A stretch of DNA of 64,000 nt from Glaciecola sp. HTCC2999 (GCF_000155775.1 NZ_DS989810.1:408989-472988), one strand, 5' to 3'; shown: positions 9,834 through 18,235, numbered from the stretch's first letter. Numbers and translations are program-made. The notes: generated by a model not told the origin, from the sequence alone.

Positions 9834-10172
9834 CTATACAAAATCATCGCGGTGGGGATTAAATGTATCAAGCAACTGACTGTCTTGTTCTAGGGCAACA
9901 ACACCGTGCGCTGTTCCTTTGGGAGCTAAAAATGAATCACCCGCTTTAATGGTGCGCTTTTCATTACCCAGTTCAACTTCAAATGCCCCAGCTAGACAAA
10001 TCGCAATTTGATCGTGTACGTCATGACTATGAACCTCACCTACCGCATCTTTATCAAAATTCACACAAACAGCCATTAAACCATCAGTGTATGGCATAAT
10101 TTTACGTTTAATACCGGGTTCAACACGTTCCCATTCAACATCATCGCTGATAAAAAATTGACCGTCAGCCAT
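9834..10172 (-). CDS. kdgF: KdgF-like cupin (unsaturated uronate ring opening)
   Basis: Single-domain cupin of 112 residues. Its pattern closely follows KdgF: WERVEPGIKRKIMPYTDGLM, then a metal-binding HSHDVHDQ segment with a Gln ligand, GAFEVELGNEKRTIKAGDSF, PKGTAHG and LLDTFNPHRDDF at the end. KdgF enzymes linearise 4-deoxy-4,5-unsaturated uronates released by polysaccharide lyases, so that they can enter the ketodeoxygluconate pathway. AAGGA lies before the ATG. It is probably cotranscribed with the BNR-4 gene downstream. The other enzymes of that pathway (KduI, KduD, KdgK, KdgA) are not in the window. A more general sugar-binding cupin is the alternative. Confidence 0.72.
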   Translation of the reverse strand: MADGQFFISDDVEWERVEPGIKRKIMPYTDGLMAVCVNFDKDAVGEVHSHDVHDQIAICLAGAFEVELGNEKRTIKAGDSFLAPKGTAHGVVALEQDSQLLDTFNPHRDDFV

Positions 10173-10271
10173 TGCTCTATTCCTTATTAATTTATATTAA
10201 AAGCTTTTAGCACATTACAACAGTTTCAAGTCACCATCAATCAATATCAATCAAATTATAGTATTTGCGAG

Positions 10272-11030
10272 TTAATTTAAATCATGCGTTTGTTGGATTT
10301 GCTGACGTAAGCGTGAAGGTGAAATCGCAAATAGTGCTTTAAACTGCTTACTAAAGTAACTATGCTCGGCAAAACCACACGCTTCAGCAATATCGCTAAT
10401 CGGTCGGTGCGACTCAATAATCATACGCCTCGCGTTTTCAAGGCGCACTTGATTGATAAATTGCTTAGGGGTTTTGGATAACTGTTTCTTAAAGCGTCGT
10501 TCTAACGCACTTATAGACAAAAAACTGATCTCGGCAAGTTTTGCCACCGTGATTGACCCGAAATAGTGTTGATGAATGTAATCAGTTGCCGTTTTAATAT
10601 CGTTAACAGCAGCAAGCAATGGCGATGTTTCATTTAAATGCTGCGTAAATCCATAAGAACCAATAATATCTTGCGCGGCATTACGTAAAGGGCGTTTATA
10701 AGTAGAAAACCAACCGTATTGACCATTTTTTAGCATATTCATCTCTAAGCGCTGATCAATACTCTCGCCACTAATCACCCTATCATCATCAATCAGATAT
10801 TGACGAGCCAAAAAGTACGGCGTAAAGCTCAAATCCGTTTTACCTAGCACGTGTTCAATATGCTTGTAGTCGTATTGTTCCAAAAATGCAGTATTGGCAT
10901 ACACAATCCGGCTATCCCTATCTTTTATCCAAAACAGTATATTTGGCATAATATTTAGCATATCTATAATTTGTTGCACCCCAACATCATTCAAGAATGC
11001 AGCAGAATCTTCTTTTTTATTGACGTTCAT
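10272..11030 (-). CDS. PAS-domain AraC-family transcriptional regulator
   Basis: N-terminal PAS sensor (about residues 15-120: MPNILFWIKDRDSRIVYANTAF, then GSYGFTQ) and C-terminal double helix-turn-helix of the AraC type (SITVAKLAEISFLSISALERRF, then PISDIAEACGFAEHSYFSKQFK). An ATG at 11078 is open in frame. The ATG at 11030 starts directly before the domain (MNVNKKEDS) and is preferred, though no clear ribosome site decides. It is transcribed divergently from the oxidoreductase at 11153, so it probably controls the catabolic cluster through the intervening region. The PAS domain could sense a sugar intermediate; this is inferred from position. Confidence 0.85.
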   Translation of the reverse strand: MNVNKKEDSAAFLNDVGVQQIIDMLNIMPNILFWIKDRDSRIVYANTAFLEQYDYKHIEHVLGKTDLSFTPYFLARQYLIDDDRVISGESIDQRLEMNMLKNGQYGWFSTYKRPLRNAAQDIIGSYGFTQHLNETSPLLAAVNDIKTATDYIHQHYFGSITVAKLAEISFLSISALERRFKKQLSKTPKQFINQVRLENARRMIIESHRPISDIAEACGFAEHSYFSKQFKALFAISPSRLRQQIQQTHDLN

Positions 11031-11152
11031 TATTATCAACTCAGTTATAAGAGGAACCCATAACGCCGAATTTATCATACTTTAGACCGATTTAATAATA
11101 TCCATATATGTTATTAACTTGTTAAATTAGGGTTAATTATTTATTTAACGGT

Positions 11153-12313
11153 ATGGAATATATGGAACATCGAAAACTTCGTATGGGTATGGTCGGCGGC
11201 GGAGAAGGCGCGTTTATTGGTAACGTACACCGAATGGCGGCTAATCTGGATGGACAGATAGAGTTGGTGTGTGGCGCCTTTAGTTCAAATGCAGACAAAG
11301 CAAAGCGCTCTGGTGAGGCCTTGTTTTTACCCGCTGACCGTTGCTATGCAAGCTATGCAGAGATGTTCAAAGCAGAGCAAGCCCGTGATGCTGATAGCCG
11401 CATGGATTTTGTCGCCATAGTCACGCCGAATCATTTGCATTTTGATGTGGCGAAAATGGCAATGGAACACGGATTTCACGTGATTTGTGACAAACCAGCC
11501 ACATTTACACTCGCTGAGGCGAATGAACTTGCAGCGGTGATTGCGAAACATGAACGTTTGTTTGGCCTAACCCACACTTACACTGGTTATCCCATGGTCA
11601 AACAAGCCCGTGACGAGGTTCAAAAAGGCACACTAGGCAAAATTGTTAAGGTCGTCGCACAATATAACCAAGGTTGGCTCGCCGCAAGTGCTGATACCAA
11701 CAATAAACAAGCTACATGGCGTTTAGATCCTACACAAGCGGGTGTCAGTTGCTGTATGGGAGATATTGGTGTTCATGCAGCGAACCTAATGGAGTACGTT
11801 ACTGGCCACAACATCACAGAAATATGCGCCGACCTACATTCAGTTGTGTCTGGCAGAACATTAGATGATGATGGCACCGTGCTTGCCAAACTCGATAATG
11901 GCGCAACCGGTATTGTTACCGCTAGCCAAATCTGTATCGGAAATGAAAACAATCTGACTATCAGCGTCTACGGTGAAGAAGCAGGCTTGAGTTGGCGCCA
12001 AGAAGAGCCAAATACCCTGCTTCTAAAATACAACGACCAACCAACACAAATCATCCGTACCTCTGTGGGTGAGTTAAGCCACGAATCCACATTAGCAACT
12101 CGTACTCCAGCAGGACACCCTGAAGGCTACTTAGAAGCATTTGCCAACCTATATGTGCGCTTTACAGAACAAATCCGCGCCTTTCCTGAAGCTCCGAAAG
12201 GACTTGAACCTATCCCAGGCGTTGAAGAAGCAATTCGTGGAATGGCGTTTATTGAAAACGCAGTAAGTGCGAGTCAATCAGATGTTAAATGGCATCCCTT
12301 TAAAACCAAATAA
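11153..12313 (+). CDS. Gfo/Idh/MocA-family oxidoreductase
   Basis: NAD(P)-dependent sugar dehydrogenase, 386 residues. The N-terminal Rossmann motif (MGMVGGGEGAFIGNVHRMA) and the family signature around ICDKPATFTLAEA (the EKP-type lysine) are visible. The C-terminal alpha/beta domain follows. Members oxidise or reduce hydroxyls of sugars and sugar acids, often at C3 or C2. The gene is followed 25 bp later by an epimerase and then an MFS transporter, so the three probably form a cytoplasmic uptake and processing unit opposite the AraC regulator. A second ATG at 11162 is equally possible as start; neither has a strong ribosome site. Confidence 0.85.
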   Translation: MEYMEHRKLRMGMVGGGEGAFIGNVHRMAANLDGQIELVCGAFSSNADKAKRSGEALFLPADRCYASYAEMFKAEQARDADSRMDFVAIVTPNHLHFDVAKMAMEHGFHVICDKPATFTLAEANELAAVIAKHERLFGLTHTYTGYPMVKQARDEVQKGTLGKIVKVVAQYNQGWLAASADTNNKQATWRLDPTQAGVSCCMGDIGVHAANLMEYVTGHNITEICADLHSVVSGRTLDDDGTVLAKLDNGATGIVTASQICIGNENNLTISVYGEEAGLSWRQEEPNTLLLKYNDQPTQIIRTSVGELSHESTLATRTPAGHPEGYLEAFANLYVRFTEQIRAFPEAPKGLEPIPGVEEAIRGMAFIENAVSASQSDVKWHPFKTK

Positions 12314-12338
12314 TAATAGTAAACTAAGGTAGAACATT

Positions 12339-13394
12339 ATGAAAGAAATCCGTGGACCTGGAATATTTTTAGCACAGTTTGCCGGTAATGACGCGCCGTT
12401 TAACGACTTAAATACCATCTGTCAGTGGGCAGCAGAGCAAGGCTTTAAAGGTATCCAAATGCCATCATGGGATGGACGTTTATTTGATTTAGAAAAAGCG
12501 TCCACCAGCCTAACTTATTGTGACGAAGTTAAGGGGACGTTAGCCGACCACGGCTTGACGCTCACTGAGCTATCAACGCATTTGCAAGGGCAGCTTGTAG
12601 CAGTTCACCCAGCCTACGATGCAATGTTTGATGGCTTTGCCCCCGAAGCAGTTCATGGGAACCCAGAAGCTCGAACCGAATGGGCTGTTGCACAAATGCA
12701 TATGGCGGCAAAAGCCAGTCAAAACCTTGGTCTGACCGCGCATGCAAGTTTCTCCGGCGCGCTACTTTGGCAAACCATGTATCCATGGCCACAACGCCCA
12801 GCTGGGCTGGTTGAAATGGGCTTTGCTGAACTGGCCAAACGCTGGACCCCTATTCTCAACGCGTTTGATGAAGCTGGCTGTGACGTATGTTATGAGCTTC
12901 ACCCGGGTGAAGACTTACACGATGGAGTGACTTTTGAACGTTTCTTGGAAGCGACTAACAATCACCCGAGAGCCAATATTTTGTATGATCCAAGCCACTT
13001 TGTCCTACAACAGCTAGATTACCTCGCATTTATTGATATTTATCATGAACGTATTCGCGCTTTTCATGTTAAAGATGCTGAGTTTACGCCATCAGGTCGT
13101 AGTGGTGTGTATGGCGGCTATCAAGGATGGATTGACCGTCCAGGACGCTTCCGTTCATTAGGTGATGGCCAAATAGATTTTAAAGCGATTTTTAGCAAGC
13201 TTACGCAATACAACTTTGATGGCTGGGCCGTGATGGAGTGGGAATGTTGCATGAAACACCCTGAAAATGGCGCTAAAGAAGGAGCTATTTTCATCAACGA
13301 TCACATCATTCGCCCCACTGATAAAGCCTTTGATGACTTTGCTGATAGTGGTTCAGATAACGCTTTAAATAAATCAATCTTAGGTTTGAAATAA
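12339..13394 (+). CDS. Cytoplasmic sugar phosphate isomerase/epimerase-like TIM-barrel protein
   Basis: 351-residue AP2-endonuclease-type TIM barrel without a signal peptide. Candidate metal ligands are in CYELHPGEDLHDG (Glu), ILYDPSHF (Asp/His), AFHVKDAEF (His/Asp) and AVMEWEC (Glu). It belongs to the same superfamily as the exported protein at 4502 but is a distinct subfamily. AAGG precedes the ATG. It lies between a Gfo/Idh/MocA oxidoreductase and an MFS transporter. That pairing is common in inositol-like and 3-keto-sugar catabolism. The exact substrate is unknown. Confidence 0.82.
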   Translation: MKEIRGPGIFLAQFAGNDAPFNDLNTICQWAAEQGFKGIQMPSWDGRLFDLEKASTSLTYCDEVKGTLADHGLTLTELSTHLQGQLVAVHPAYDAMFDGFAPEAVHGNPEARTEWAVAQMHMAAKASQNLGLTAHASFSGALLWQTMYPWPQRPAGLVEMGFAELAKRWTPILNAFDEAGCDVCYELHPGEDLHDGVTFERFLEATNNHPRANILYDPSHFVLQQLDYLAFIDIYHERIRAFHVKDAEFTPSGRSGVYGGYQGWIDRPGRFRSLGDGQIDFKAIFSKLTQYNFDGWAVMEWECCMKHPENGAKEGAIFINDHIIRPTDKAFDDFADSGSDNALNKSILGLK

Positions 13395-13405
13395 GGAATC
13401 ATAAT

Positions 13406-14626
13406 ATGAAAGTAAATGAAAATAATTATATACATACTAACCGTATTTTTATCCTAAGTTGCTTAGCATTAATTGTGACAGCCATGACGTTTGCTATTCG
13501 TGCTGGTATTGTCCCTGAGTTAGGAAAACAATTTGAGTTAACTAATACTCAAATTGGATGGGTGATTGGTATGGCGTTTTGGGGATTTCCTGCAGCAACT
13601 GTTTTGGGGGGATTTCTATATAATAGTTTTGGACCTAAGAAACTATTGTGGGTCGCCTTTGTCTGCCACGCTACAGGCCTTATATTAACTATAATTGCTA
13701 ATGGGTATTACGGTTTATTATTTTCAACGTTTTTGGTAGGTTTTGGTAATGGAGCCGTAGAAGCAGCATGTAACCCACTCATTTCAAATATGTATAAAGA
13801 AAATAAAACTACAATGTTAAATAAATTTCATGTCTGGTTTCCAGGCGGCATTGTAATAGGTGCATTGGTATCTTATGCGTTATCTAGTATGGGTTTTACC
13901 TGGGAGTATCAAATAGCAATAATGTTATTCCCAGCAACTATTTACGCATTTATGTTAGTTGGTTGTGAGTTCCCAAGTTTGGATGTAGAAATAGATACCA
14001 CTTCAAGCAATGCTAAAGCATTATTAAGTCCATTGTTTGTCTTTTTCTTTCTTGTAATGACAATTACTGCAACAACAGAATTAGGTACGCAAGGATGGAT
14101 TAGTGAAATATTAGCGACTTCAGGCGCTACGCCAATGCTAATACTAGCATTGATTACTGGAATTATGGCAATTGGTCGTTATTTTGCAGGGCCTTTAGTT
14201 CACAGTTTGAATCCAGTTGGAGTATTGGTAGTATCTGCTTTATTATCAACACTTGGTCTATTTTTACTAAGCCAGTTTAGTGGTGCTATGGTATATGTCG
14301 CTGCAGTAGTCTTTGCACTAGGGGTCACTTATTTTTGGCCTACGATGTTAGGGTGTGTTGCCGAATACTTACCTAAAACAGGTGCTTTAGGCCTTTCTCT
14401 AGTAGGGGGTGCCGGCATGGCTGGTGTTGCAATTTTTAATCCAATTATTGGAGCTTGGGCTGATGAAGCTAAACAGAATGCAATATCTAATGGAATTAGT
14501 GGAACTGAGCTAACAATTGCGTCAAGCCAAGCGATTCTCTCAAATTTATTGGTATTTCCAATCTTACTAATATTCATGTTTTCTGGATTATACTTATATA
14601 GACGCAAGTCAGTTAGACAATCGTAA
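13406..14626 (+). CDS. MFS transporter (probable sugar permease)
   Basis: Major facilitator protein of 406 residues with about twelve hydrophobic segments. The loop between helices 2 and 3 carries GGFLYNSFGPKKLLWVA, and the second half starts after a short loop with SSNAKALL. The gene starts 11 bp after the epimerase with an AAGGA site, so it closes the three-gene unit and probably imports the sugar the two enzymes process. It is noticeably richer in A and T codons than the preceding genes, which may mean a separate origin. The substrate cannot be read. A hairpin without a T run lies 55 bp downstream. Confidence 0.82.
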   Translation: MKVNENNYIHTNRIFILSCLALIVTAMTFAIRAGIVPELGKQFELTNTQIGWVIGMAFWGFPAATVLGGFLYNSFGPKKLLWVAFVCHATGLILTIIANGYYGLLFSTFLVGFGNGAVEAACNPLISNMYKENKTTMLNKFHVWFPGGIVIGALVSYALSSMGFTWEYQIAIMLFPATIYAFMLVGCEFPSLDVEIDTTSSNAKALLSPLFVFFFLVMTITATTELGTQGWISEILATSGATPMLILALITGIMAIGRYFAGPLVHSLNPVGVLVVSALLSTLGLFLLSQFSGAMVYVAAVVFALGVTYFWPTMLGCVAEYLPKTGALGLSLVGGAGMAGVAIFNPIIGAWADEAKQNAISNGISGTELTIASSQAILSNLLVFPILLIFMFSGLYLYRRKSVRQS

Positions 14627-14680
14627 CGAAAATTTATATTCACAACATCTCTAATCTTGATCGCGTTATATTAAATAGGT

Positions 14681-14712
14681 TGTAATCCCCCAAAAAAATG
14701 TGGGGGATTACA
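14681..14712. other. Perfect 11-bp inverted repeat between MFS and AFG1 genes
   Basis: The arms TGTAATCCCCC (14681-14691) and GGGGGATTACA (14702-14712) pair perfectly across a 10-base A-rich loop. No T tract follows on either strand, so it is not a standard intrinsic terminator. It may still end or stabilise the MFS transcript. It sits at the border where composition changes into the eukaryote-like gene. The rest of the 163-bp interval shows nothing recognisable. Confidence 0.6.
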
Positions 14713-14789
14713 CACGCGTCAGGCTGAGTCATAACTAATTCACTAGACACGATTTAGTTCCATGTGGACTACACCTAATATTGCTGTGA

Positions 14790-16271
14790 TTACCTCCCCC
14801 ATTCCTTACCACCCATTTCTACCAACCGAGATGAGGCTCTTCGAAAAGAAAAGGCGAGATCGTTGGCGGACGAAAATTGTGCCAGTGACACGCCCACTCT
14901 ACCCGTCGCTGACCACTCATAATACTCCCCCTCTTTGGTGCGGATCATGGTAGTTGCAAAAGAGCTCGAGTTGCCTCCCTTTTCATTCACAATCAATTCT
15001 TCATCGCCGTCAGTGGTTTGGACTTGTGCTTCAAAATCAACAAACAATTCGTCTAGCGGGACTTGCGCCACCAGCACCAAGCGAGTGCGAGATTCATAGC
15101 ACGCGTCAATGAGAGTCACAAATCGTCGCGCTTCGTTGAGGTAATTACTGTCTAATTGGGGGACACCGTCCATGATCAAAACCGGAAATCTACGGCAGAG
15201 TGAAATATAATCGGCCGCCCCGAGCGGTTGATAGCACAACTCTGAAAAGTCAAACCAAGCGCATTGGTCATTCATTCTGGCGACTTGTACCGTGCGACCA
15301 AAGAGAACGGGAATACTCTCGGCTTGAGTTTCGGACGTAGTGTCACCAAATATTTCTTCCAACTGCGTATGTATGTTGTTATTGATATTATTATCGCCAC
15401 GAACATCCTCGTTTGACCAAAAATAGGATTGACCATCCGCTTGAGTTTCAAGTCGATAATCCTTACCGAGATCCTCCATTGAGATAATGTCGGACGTATG
15501 TTTCAACAGTTCAATGAACGGCAAAAAGAGGGATCGGTTTATGCCTCCCTCGTACAACGCATCGGGAGAACGATTCGAAGTGGCCACTACTACTACGTTC
15601 AAATCCAATAAAAATAAAAACAATCGCTTCAAAATCATAGCATCGGCAATGTCTGTCACTTGAAACTCATCGAAACACAGGAGTTGAGATTCTTGTGCCA
15701 ATTGTTGCGCAATGATGGGAATCGCATCACCTCGTGGGTGTTTTTCTTTGTAGACAAAGATCCGATGATGAACGTCTAGCATGAATTCATGAAAATGGAC
15801 GCGGCGTTTGGTAACCTTTGCTTGGATGTGATTGTCGCTGTGGGCGTCATTATTACGGCAAAAATCATCATCTGGAAGCGAAACCGACGCATAAAAGAGA
15901 TCCATTAGAAAGCTCTTGCCGACCCCGACCGAACCATGAATGTACAAGCCTCGAGGCGGTGGACCAAAAGACCACAAATGAAACTTCTTTCTAAGAAAGG
16001 ACTGCATGGATGCTAGGGGTTGTGACAGTAAAAGTGATAATGGACTGCTACTTGTAGAGCTACTCTCTATCGGATCGTGGGCGACAGTGGGTACTGGTGG
16101 GAGCGAAGCAAGAGACTCATGCAGGGCATCGAATTTTGCTACCAGAGCAACTTGAGCGTCATCTCGTCGCACCTTCCCCGCGTCAACCATGAGTTCATAC
16201 GCTGCTGTCACGGGGCCTGTCGAGAAGCACTGCGTAGCGACGCGATGTTTTGCTATTAACTTTTTCATCAT
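14790..16271 (-). CDS. zapE: AFG1/ZapE-family ATPase with eukaryotic (diatom-like) features
   Basis: P-loop ATPase of the AFG1 family (bacterial ZapE, mitochondrial Afg1/LACE1). Walker A is GSVGVGKS and Walker B is LLCFDEFQVTDIADAMILK. The form FQVTDIADAMILK is that of eukaryotic and alphaproteobacterial members; gammaproteobacterial ZapE typically has FFVSDI. Other eukaryote-type features are low-complexity insertions (Ser-rich near residue 75, Asn/Asp-rich near 140-150 and 295-310), EARRFVTLIDACYE, and a C-terminal block with WSATGRVGVSLAQ and FRRASSRLVEM. The N-terminus (KKLIAKHRVATQCFS) could be a mitochondrial presequence remnant. No Shine-Dalgarno site precedes either the GTG at 16280 or the ATG at 16271. 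GC is visibly higher than in flanking genes. Transfer from a stramenopile is inferred; assembly contamination must be excluded. Confidence 0.85.
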   Translation of the reverse strand: MMKKLIAKHRVATQCFSTGPVTAAYELMVDAGKVRRDDAQVALVAKFDALHESLASLPPVPTVAHDPIESSSTSSSPLSLLLSQPLASMQSFLRKKFHLWSFGPPPRGLYIHGSVGVGKSFLMDLFYASVSLPDDDFCRNNDAHSDNHIQAKVTKRRVHFHEFMLDVHHRIFVYKEKHPRGDAIPIIAQQLAQESQLLCFDEFQVTDIADAMILKRLFLFLLDLNVVVVATSNRSPDALYEGGINRSLFLPFIELLKHTSDIISMEDLGKDYRLETQADGQSYFWSNEDVRGDNNINNNIHTQLEEIFGDTTSETQAESIPVLFGRTVQVARMNDQCAWFDFSELCYQPLGAADYISLCRRFPVLIMDGVPQLDSNYLNEARRFVTLIDACYESRTRLVLVAQVPLDELFVDFEAQVQTTDGDEELIVNEKGGNSSSFATTMIRTKEGEYYEWSATGRVGVSLAQFSSANDLAFSFRRASSRLVEMGGKEWGR

Positions 16272-16460
16272 CGTCTGCACTTGAGACCAATCAACTTATA
16301 AACATGGTAGTACGTTACGCTAGATGTCTGTATGGGGATCAAATGGATTATTATTAGAAACTCAAGTTTCAGGGTTAGACATTTATAACGTCAAAAAAGC
16401 TTATACTCTTTGTATTTTGCTTCAAAATGTATTTTAATGAACAAATAATATACGTTAGAG

Positions 16461-16676
16461 ATGAATATTGTGAAGAACTCGTTTTTGGACGGAATAGCCA
16501 AAGAACTTCAATACATTTTATTAGACCACGAGATCGATTTAGGTGCCGAAGAAGAGGCTGATTACATTGATACTTTAGCGCATCTTATCAGTTTGGATAT
16601 TCGCGTTGAGGAAATGAAGCAACTTATACTTGAAAACCGAGCTAAGATTGAAAGCGAAAATGATCAGTCATCTTAA
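16461..16676 (+). CDS. Small acidic hypothetical protein
   Basis: 71 residues, strongly acidic and helical in appearance (EEEADYIDTLAHLISLDIR, then VEEMKQLILENRAKIESEN). There is no signal peptide or membrane segment. I do not recognise a family. The ATG follows a GAG-containing purine stretch that is rather close to serve as a ribosome site. It stands alone between the AFG1-like gene and a membrane protein, with about 180 bp of AT-rich DNA on each side. It may be a real small gene, but nothing gives a function. Confidence 0.5.
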   Translation: MNIVKNSFLDGIAKELQYILLDHEIDLGAEEEADYIDTLAHLISLDIRVEEMKQLILENRAKIESENDQSS

Positions 16677-16856
16677 TGATCTTGTAATAAAACAGACTTA
16701 ATCAACTCCCATTAATACCTCACCACCTCTAGATTCTTAGCCATATCTAAACGTTTTCATAATTTAAGTATCAATACTATAATAAGACATTAAACCTCTA
16801 TAGTAAGGGCTGCAGAGACATTTCATACAACCCTTTCAACATAATGTGCATCATGT

Positions 16857-17210
16857 TTAGAACATCCATCCTGTCGGGTTTGGATGTGCTTCTTTTTGTT
16901 CTAGTGATTTCATGCCTTTAACACAGCGAATGATCAGCCAGACCACCCAAAATAAAAATACAAAGTACCCGATAATAATCAATGACAGTATTACACCAAT
17001 AAACATATAAAGCGCACCAATCCAGAATGTCCGGATTTGGAATTGGTAGTGGCTTCGCAACCACTCAGGAGCATCACTTCGGTTGATGTACGCCATTACT
17101 ACCCCTATTATTCCTGTCATGCCGAATACAATGCCAGCTAGGTAAAGAATATAGACGATTTTCGCGCTTCCCTGTGTTGTGTGTTGCTCTGTTACTACTG
17201 TTTCATTCAT
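16857..17210 (-). CDS. DUF4870-like small membrane protein
   Basis: 117 residues with three hydrophobic segments (about 19-41, 61-77 and 80-93) and a conserved-looking loop EWLRSHYQFQIRTFW between the first and second. The pattern matches small inner-membrane proteins of the DUF4870/TIC20-like type, whose role is unknown. The C-terminal tail is short and hydrophilic. It is monocistronic, with divergent spacing of 188 bp to the YkoF-like gene. No function can be assigned. Confidence 0.75.
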   Translation of the reverse strand: MNETVVTEQHTTQGSAKIVYILYLAGIVFGMTGIIGVVMAYINRSDAPEWLRSHYQFQIRTFWIGALYMFIGVILSLIIIGYFVFLFWVVWLIIRCVKGMKSLEQKEAHPNPTGWMF

Positions 17211-17398
17211 GTTTTGTTCCCTAATATTACTTAACTTAACACCAATTGAAGTATAGCCATCAGATGAATATTTGCATAAACTTTATTTAGCATTGATATT
17301 AGATAGCGACTGCAAAAAATAAGTAAGGTATTGTGCTGTATCTTATTGGTAGCTGCCCTCACCCATATGCGTAATTATTAAATAAGGAACATAACATT

Positions 17399-17662
17399 AT
17401 GCAACTACTCGTCGACATTTCGCTTTACCCACTTGCTGAGCAATTTATAGCCCCCATTCAAGATTTCATTGATAGATTAAATACCTATCCAAATTTATCT
17501 ATCAAAACCTATGCAACTAATACCTTGGTCAAAGGGGATTACCGAGAAGTCATGCAGACACTGACCAAAGAAATGGAACAGACACATAATGAAGTTGGCC
17601 AAGCTATTTTTGTGTGTAAATTTTTGAATGGGGATGAGATCGATATTAATTATCAAAAATAA
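17399..17662 (+). CDS. YkoF/MTH1187-like thiamine-binding-type small protein
   Basis: 87-residue single-domain protein starting MQLLVDISLYPL. It has the beta-alpha-beta ferredoxin-like pattern of YkoF/MTH1187 proteins: a Ile/Phe-rich helix (FIAPIQDFIDRLN), the strand IKTYATNTLVKGDYREVMQ and a final strand AIFVCKF. Characterised relatives bind thiamine or its pyrimidine part. An AAGGA ribosome site lies just upstream. It has no thiamine-pathway neighbours here, so the ligand is uncertain. Confidence 0.7.
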   Translation: MQLLVDISLYPLAEQFIAPIQDFIDRLNTYPNLSIKTYATNTLVKGDYREVMQTLTKEMEQTHNEVGQAIFVCKFLNGDEIDINYQK

Positions 17663-17708
17663 AGTATTAATATTGAGTCTTGATCCATAGAAAAAACTCA
17701 AATTATCA

Positions 17709-17906
17709 TTAAATATCTTCTTTATCTTTTGTGGCCCTGAATTCGAAAGTCAAATTACATGCAATAATGAAAATTAATACTGCTATTGTGATATTGGTAT
17801 TAATTCCAAAAAACTCACTTTTCCCACCCATAGAATAAGCGAGGAGTGTTGCAGGGACAATAGCAAGCTGAGAAGGTTTTAGTTTCTTCAAGTTGAATTT
17901 TTTCAT
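17709..17906 (-). CDS. Small membrane protein downstream of the GG-leader peptide
   Basis: 65 residues from the ATG at 17906 (a longer frame to 17939 overlaps the upstream gene). A basic N-terminus (MKKFNLKKLKPSQ) is followed by two hydrophobic segments and an acidic end (KDKEDI). The start lies a few bases after the stop of the double-glycine-leader gene, so the pair is probably one transcript. Small basic membrane proteins in this position often serve as immunity proteins for bacteriocins. That role is inferred only from position and size. Confidence 0.55.
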   Translation of the reverse strand: MKKFNLKKLKPSQLAIVPATLLAYSMGGKSEFFGINTNITIAVLIFIIACNLTFEFRATKDKEDI

Positions 17907-17910
17907 GATA

Positions 17911-18159
17911 TTAGGAACAAAATTGCTTATCAAGCGCAAAACCCATCATCCCTAATGTTCCGCTTATTAAAGCAAAACCTTGAGCACCTGGAATGAATGA
18001 AGCACCAAATGATGCTACTGACAAAGAGTCATTAATATTACCAAGATTTGCACAGGTGTGCGCTGACCATCCTGAATTATTTTGAAATTGTGGGCTTCTA
18101 AAAGACCGATCTCGACCACCATTAATTTTAGTTAACACAGTACCATGTATTTTTTTCAT
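17911..18159 (-). CDS. Putative double-glycine-leader peptide (bacteriocin-like)
   Basis: 82-residue precursor. Its first 15 residues, MKKIHGTVLTKINGG, look like a GG-type leader cleaved by C39-peptidase ABC transporters. The rest is rich in Gly, Ser and Ala with two Cys residues (CANL and near-terminal QFCS) and a hydrophobic stretch (FALISGTLGMMGFAL), as in class II bacteriocins and microcins. An AGAGGA ribosome site precedes the ATG. No processing transporter lies nearby. A small membrane protein follows directly. Antibacterial function is inferred and untested. Confidence 0.6.
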   Translation of the reverse strand: MKKIHGTVLTKINGGRDRSFRSPQFQNNSGWSAHTCANLGNINDSLSVASFGASFIPGAQGFALISGTLGMMGFALDKQFCS

Positions 18160-18235
18160 TTTACTATCCTCTGATTAAATGTAGTGTGTAGGTGATTAAT
18201 CTACATTCAAAGATTAGCAATAATCAGTATTATTG

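Noticed and set aside
14762..14953. Small plus-strand frame beginning MWTTPNIAVITSP
   Set aside because: It overlaps the 3' end of the AFG1-like gene antisense and has no ribosome site or recognisable sequence.
17673..17696. Possible terminator after the YkoF-like gene (TTGAGT ... ACTCAA)
   Set aside because: Only a 6-bp stem with a long loop and no T tract, so it is too weak to call.
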